Below the pieces are notes generated by a model that had not been told where the DNA came from, did no database searches, and was given only the letters and a program-made list of their open reading frames with translations. Below, piece after piece: positions 60,497 to 64,000 of a stretch of 64,000 nucleotides of DNA; positions within the stretch are counted from its first letter, which is position 1; each line of letters opens with the position of its first letter. Source of the DNA: Chryseobacterium culicis (GTDB lineage Bacteria; Bacteroidota; Bacteroidia; Flavobacteriales; Weeksellaceae). The position numbers and the translations under genes are program-made. The stretch is from assembly GCF_002979755.1 (NCBI RefSeq), contig NZ_PCPP01000005.1, forward strand, positions 124,001 to 188,000. Direction: 5' to 3'.

Positions 60497-61009
60497 TTAT
60501 TTCTTTAAATAACTCTCGAAAAATCTCTTCTGGGAATCAAAAGCAATGTCCTCTAAGTTTAACTCCTGTAAAGGAATCCAGACTGCTTCTGAAATCTCAG
60601 AGAGCTCAAGATTTACCTCAAACTTTTCCGAAACATTATACTCATAAAATAGATCAATCGTATTATAATCAATCTCTTTGTATTGATAGATGTTGGGAAG
60701 GCTGGTAAGGTATTTCAGGTTAGAAATATCAATATCAAGCTGAAGTTCTTCAAAAAGTTCTCTTTTACAGGTTTCCTCTGCACTTTCTTTTGGGTCGACA
60801 AATCCTCCGGCAAGATCGAGTTTTCCTTTTTTGGGATCTCTGTTTCTTCGGGTAAGATAAATTTCGTCTCCACATCTGATGACAACTGCTACTGCACCTG
60901 CCACATTATTATACAAAGTAAAACCGCATTCCGGACAGCTCCATTTCTTTTCACCATCCCAGTGTAAGGACTCTTTGCCACAGCTTGGACAATATTTCAA
61001 TAGTTTCAT
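60497..61009 (-). CDS. NUDIX hydrolase with N-terminal zinc ribbon
   Basis: A 170-residue protein. Cys7/Cys10 and Cys25/Cys28 form a zinc ribbon as in NudC-type enzymes. The NUDIX box is GFVDPKESAEETCKRELFEEL (region about 69-89), matching G-x5-E-x7-R-E-x2-E-E. It hydrolyses a nucleoside diphosphate linked to another moiety; substrate unknown. Its start overlaps the xerD stop by 4 bases. Confidence 0.9.
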   Translation of the reverse strand: MKLLKYCPSCGKESLHWDGEKKWSCPECGFTLYNNVAGAVAVVIRCGDEIYLTRRNRDPKKGKLDLAGGFVDPKESAEETCKRELFEELQLDIDISNLKYLTSLPNIYQYKEIDYNTIDLFYEYNVSEKFEVNLELSEISEAVWIPLQELNLEDIAFDSQKRFFESYLKK

Positions 61010-61920
61010 TGAGCAATATTAATATTTCTCGGGTGATAACTCAAAATAACATCCCTTAATTCTTCAGTTTTCAGGTGCGTATAGATCTCCGTTGTTGTAA
61101 TACTGGAATGTCCCAGCATTTCCTGAATATAACGTAAATCTGCCCCATTCTGTAATAAATGGGTGGCAAACGAATGTCTGAAGGTGTGTGGAGATATTTT
61201 TTTGTTGACCCCGGCTTTATCTGTAAGTTCTTTAATAATAAGGAATACAATCACTCTGGACATAGAAGTCCCACGGCTGTTTAAAAACAGAGTGTCTTCA
61301 TATTTCTTATTAATTTTACCTTTAGAACGTACCTCTTTGATATAACTTTCCAGCAAATCTGCAGTATAGTCAGCTAAAGGAACAAAACGGGTTTTATTTC
61401 CTTTTCCGTGTACCTTGATGTACTGCTCTTTGAAGTTGATATTGGAGATCTTCAGATCAATCAGTTCGGAAACCCGAAGTCCGCAGCCATATAGTACCTC
61501 TATGATGCAGTGGTTTCTTTTTCCGAGATCTGTATTGACCTCAATAGCAGCAATAATTTTGTTGATATCAGGCAAGCTTAAAGTATCTGGTAGATATAAT
61601 CCCAATTTAGGGCCTTCAAGTAACGCCGCAGGATTGTCTTCACGATATTCATCCTCCAGCAGAAATTTAAAGAAAGCTTTAATGGAAGATATCCATCTTG
61701 CTTGTGATCTCTCACTGAATTTCTGTTTGGAAAGATTGAAAATGTATTCCTGCAGGTTTTCGTAACCGATGGAGTCTGGACCGACGTTTTCCAGATCCTC
61801 TTCTGCGTAATCTTTTAATTTCTTAATGTCCCGAACGTAGGCGTCGAGTGTGTTTTCTGAAAAATTTCTTTCGAAACGAAGAAATATTTCAAAATCTTTG
61901 ATCTTTTCATCCCAAGTCAT
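61006..61920 (-). CDS. xerD: Site-specific tyrosine recombinase XerD
   Basis: A 304-residue recombinase with an N-terminal SAM-like core-binding domain (1-95) and a catalytic domain. Catalytic residues are Arg in YGCGLRVSELIDL, HTFRHSFATHLL (His-x2-Arg), His in LGHSSITTTEIYTHL and the Tyr nucleophile in the same segment. Length and sequence fit the chromosomal-dimer resolvase that acts at dif, not a phage integrase. It overlaps the NUDIX gene and follows the deaminase by 6 bases, a normal housekeeping operon. Confidence 0.93.
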   Translation of the reverse strand: MTWDEKIKDFEIFLRFERNFSENTLDAYVRDIKKLKDYAEEDLENVGPDSIGYENLQEYIFNLSKQKFSERSQARWISSIKAFFKFLLEDEYREDNPAALLEGPKLGLYLPDTLSLPDINKIIAAIEVNTDLGKRNHCIIEVLYGCGLRVSELIDLKISNINFKEQYIKVHGKGNKTRFVPLADYTADLLESYIKEVRSKGKINKKYEDTLFLNSRGTSMSRVIVFLIIKELTDKAGVNKKISPHTFRHSFATHLLQNGADLRYIQEMLGHSSITTTEIYTHLKTEELRDVILSYHPRNINIAQ

Positions 61921-61926
61921 TTGTGC

Positions 61927-62349
61927 TTATTTTTTTAGTTCACAGTCCGATATTTGTTCTATTTCAATATTATGGTTTCTCAGGAACGATATTCCATCGT
62001 CATCCGAATACTCATTAATGTACACCAGCCTCGTAATTCCTGCCTGCAAAATCAGCTTGCTGCATTCTTTACAGGGAGACAGCGTCAGATATAACGTTGC
62101 CCCTTTTGCAGATTGAGTGGAAGCTGCTAGTTTTAATATAGCGTTGGCTTCCGCATGCAATACGTACCAGTGTGTTTTCCCTTCTCCATCTTCACAGCAG
62201 TTTTCGAATCCCGAAGGAGTCCCGTTGTAACCATCTGAAATAATCATCCTATCTTTTACGATAAGAGCTCCCACCTGTTTTCTCTTACAGTAGGAGAGTT
62301 TTGCCCATTCCTGAGCCATTTTTAGATAAGCTTTATCAAACTTATTCAT
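61927..62349 (-). CDS. dCMP deaminase family protein
   Basis: A 140-residue zinc-dependent deaminase. HAEANAILKLA provides the first zinc ligand and the catalytic Glu, and PCKECSKLI the two Cys ligands. CKRKQVGALIVKDRMIISDGYNGTP is typical for deoxycytidylate deaminase, which makes dUMP from dCMP for thymidylate synthesis. It lies in line with xerD and the NUDIX gene. Confidence 0.92.
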   Translation of the reverse strand: MNKFDKAYLKMAQEWAKLSYCKRKQVGALIVKDRMIISDGYNGTPSGFENCCEDGEGKTHWYVLHAEANAILKLAASTQSAKGATLYLTLSPCKECSKLILQAGITRLVYINEYSDDDGISFLRNHNIEIEQISDCELKK

Positions 62350-62403
62350 ACCGCAGCATTGTTTTTTTTCGAAATAATTTGGATTAAAATCTTTTAGAAA
62401 GAT

Positions 62404-63171
62404 TTAGAAGTTAGGTTTTCTCTTCTCTAGAAACGCAGTAACTCCTTCTTTCTTATCTTCCATGTCAAAAAGTTCGCCGAAATATTTGATTTCAGCTTCA
62501 AAACCTTTCTCCGTGTCAGATAAATTCACGGCATTTATAGCCTTGGAGATTGCCATTGGTGAATTGTAGGCAATCGTGTTTGCTAATTCTTTCGTTTTGG
62601 TTAATAATTCTTCAATAGGATATACTTCATTAACCAGTCCGATCTCTTTTGCTTTTTGAGCAAGGATCATTTTGGCAGAGAAGATCATTTCATTGGCAAT
62701 ACCTTTTCCTACAAGCTTTGGAAGCCTTTGCGTTCCTCCATATCCTGGAATCAGTCCAAGAGTTACTTCAGGAAGCCCTAATCTGGCGTTTTCCGATGCA
62801 TATCTGATGTGGCATGCCATGGCAAGCTCTAAACCTCCTCCCAATGCAAAACCGTTTACGGCTGCAATGACAGGTTTAGACATGTTTTCAATTTTGTTGA
62901 ACAATGTGTTTTGTCCGTTTCTTGCAAGTTCTTCAGCTTTTTCCTGTCCGAAATCACTGAATTCCTTGATGTCAGCTCCCGCTACAAAAGATTTCTCTCC
63001 ACTACCTGTAAGGATAATTACCCTACAAGAAGTATCAGCATTAAGCTCATCCAGTGCAGTACTGATTTCCTGAATGGTTTTTGCGTTTAAAGCATTTAAA
63101 CTTTCAGGTCTGTTTATGGTAATGATAGATAATTTATCTTCTTTTTTTAATAATATGTTCTCGTAACTCAT
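62404..63171 (-). CDS. Enoyl-CoA hydratase
   Basis: A 255-residue crotonase-fold enzyme. The oxyanion-hole region AGADIKEF and FALGGGLELAMACHIR, and the catalytic-Glu regions around ENARLGLPEVTLGLIPGYGGTQRLPKLVG (about 115-143), are all present. It hydrates 2-enoyl-CoA to 3-hydroxyacyl-CoA in fatty-acid breakdown. It is on the same strand as the deaminase, 54 bases upstream of it. Confidence 0.93.
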   Translation of the reverse strand: MSYENILLKKEDKLSIITINRPESLNALNAKTIQEISTALDELNADTSCRVIILTGSGEKSFVAGADIKEFSDFGQEKAEELARNGQNTLFNKIENMSKPVIAAVNGFALGGGLELAMACHIRYASENARLGLPEVTLGLIPGYGGTQRLPKLVGKGIANEMIFSAKMILAQKAKEIGLVNEVYPIEELLTKTKELANTIAYNSPMAISKAINAVNLSDTEKGFEAEIKYFGELFDMEDKKEGVTAFLEKRKPNF

Positions 63172-63216
63172 TTTTCCACTTTAAAATATCATCCTTTGCA
63201 AATTATGAATTTTTTA

Positions 63217-63258
63217 CAAAAAAAAGGAAAAAATATTATTTTTTTTTCCTTTTTTTTA
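63217..63258. terminator. A/T-rich bidirectional terminator
   Basis: AAAAAAAAGGAAAAAA pairs with TTTTTTTTCCTTTTTT around a short loop. On the minus strand it terminates the catalase transcript. Confidence 0.7.
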
Positions 63259-63262
63259 ATTT

Positions 63263-63290
63263 ATCATTCCAAATAATTATTTGGAATGAT
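63263..63290. repeat. Perfect 28-base palindrome over the catalase stop
   Basis: ATCATTCCAAAT, AATT and ATTTGGAATGAT make a fully symmetric palindrome. It contains the catalase stop codon. No T run follows on the minus strand. Confidence 0.7.
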
Positions 63291-64000
63291 TCATCATATT
63301 TGCATCAATATTGACATTTAGCTGAGAAGCCACTTTCATGCCAAGTTCAATATTAGCACGGAAAAAGTGACACAGCTGTCGATTGATAATTTCATCTTTT
63401 TTCGGTCCGGTTATACCATTCATGCTGCCTACGATATTTTTGATCAAATGATCTCTGTCTTCTGCATTCATTGCTTTTGAATATAAAAGCCCCGGTTGAG
63501 TATAATGATCACTGTCGTTCTCATTCCTGTTGTAGCTGGCAACATGTGCACTGTCTAGCTCATATTCATAGTTTTTATAAGAGGTATCTGCTTTGATGTC
63601 ATCGAAGCTGTTGGGATGATAATTGGGCTTATCCTGATAATGGCTTGAATCGGCCATATAGCCGTCTCTCTGATAGTTGTTAACTTCAAAAGGACATCTG
63701 TTCACTTCCAGTTGATGAGAGTTTACACCTACTCTGTAGCGGTGTGCATCAGGATAAGAGAATAATCTTCCCTGAAGCATTTTGTCAGGTGAGAAGCTAA
63801 TTCCGTTAATCAGGTTGCTGGGTGAAAAAGTAGACTGTTCCACATGCGCAAAATAATTAACAGGTACTTCGTTCAGTTCCATTTCTCCTACTTCGATCAA
63901 AGGGAAGTCATCATGGAACCATACTTTGGTTACATCAAAAGGATTCCATCTGAAATCTTTTGCCTGTTCTTCGGTCATTACCTGTATAAATAAGGTCCAT
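63277..64000 (-). CDS. Catalase, C-terminal part (cut by the window edge)
   Basis: The frame is open through the right edge (WTLFIQVMTEEQA continues upstream of the in-frame Met at 63978), so the gene extends beyond 64000 and the N-terminal haem-pocket His is not seen. About 241 residues remain, including LINGISFSPDKMLQGRLFSYPDAHRYRVGVN, the proximal region with the haem-ligand Tyr in the FSYPDAHRYR segment (quoted as region about 63-93), and NHQLEVN-like residues. Clade 3-type monofunctional catalase, which breaks down hydrogen peroxide. The gene ends in a perfect palindrome. Confidence 0.93.
   Translation of the reverse strand, partial: WTLFIQVMTEEQAKDFRWNPFDVTKVWFHDDFPLIEVGEMELNEVPVNYFAHVEQSTFSPSNLINGISFSPDKMLQGRLFSYPDAHRYRVGVNSHQLEVNRCPFEVNNYQRDGYMADSSHYQDKPNYHPNSFDDIKADTSYKNYEYELDSAHVASYNRNENDSDHYTQPGLLYSKAMNAEDRDHLIKNIVGSMNGITGPKKDEIINRQLCHFFRANIELGMKVASQLNVNIDANMMNHSK

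Noticed and set aside
60442..60708. Plus-strand ORF running through the REP-like element
   Set aside because: It starts in the palindrome and is antisense to the NUDIX gene; no protein-like features.
61006..61920. Tyrosine recombinase as a sign of a mobile element
   Set aside because: Length, motifs and housekeeping neighbours fit chromosomal XerD; no attachment repeats or phage genes lie nearby.

Overview
The window is chromosomal DNA from a member of the Bacteroidota, most likely class Flavobacteriia and close to Chryseobacterium. The evidence is the low G+C content, promoters of the TAnnTTTG type, several TonB-dependent or related outer-membrane barrels, a cbb3 oxidase with fused CcoN-CcoO, GLPGLI and GxxExxY proteins, Gly-Gly leader peptides, and many short palindromic intergenic elements. 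No rRNA, tRNA, CRISPR array, prophage or insertion sequence was seen. Both edges cut genes: a peptidyl-prolyl isomerase on the left and a catalase on the right.

Layout. 1-4.9 kb: foldase tail, an MCE/MlaD protein, an HdrC/HdrB-like iron-sulfur pair and a polytopic membrane protein. 5-10 kb: a small surface-glycan group (glycosyltransferase, flippase, asparagine synthase). 10.5-12.6 kb: serS, then a divergent pair made of a Cys-rich Gly-Ala/Gly-Gly leader peptide and an XRE regulator. 12.7-23 kb: a minus-strand cbb3 oxidase locus (ccoI, S, NO, Q, P, G, H, SafE-like, lipoprotein), with a divergent Crp/Fnr regulator. 23-26 kb: panB, an RluA-type enzyme and a lipoprotein. 26-33 kb: a near-complete thiamine operon behind a TPP riboswitch (thiS, C, tenI-like, D, E, G, H, F). 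33-41 kb: three outer-membrane receptors, one behind a candidate S-box (SAM-I-like) leader. 41-43 kb: a LytS/LytTR two-component pair. 43-48 kb: two unrelated aconitases in tandem. 49-51.5 kb: a second TPP riboswitch in front of a TonB receptor, a likely thiamine importer. 51.7-54.5 kb: an HU-like membrane protein, a thioesterase, a GxxExxY protein and a dehydrogenase. 54.5-56.7 kb: an AT-rich islet with a second Gly-Gly peptide, a TlpA-like secreted protein without the thioredoxin domain, and a GLPGLI protein. 56.8-64 kb: serine hydrolase, Ig-like lipoprotein and haem-binding protein; then on the minus strand NUDIX, XerD, dCMP deaminase, enoyl-CoA hydratase and catalase.

How the genes work together. 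The cco block supplies a complete high-affinity terminal oxidase plus copper loading and assembly factors. A terminator-like hairpin between ccoP and ccoG may set the structural-to-assembly ratio. The thi operon and the distant TPP-controlled receptor form one thiamine regulon covering synthesis and import. The most interesting parts are the RNA leaders (two TPP elements with visible translational switches and one S-box-like leader with a minimal P2) and the two Cys-rich leader-peptide loci that have no processing machinery nearby.
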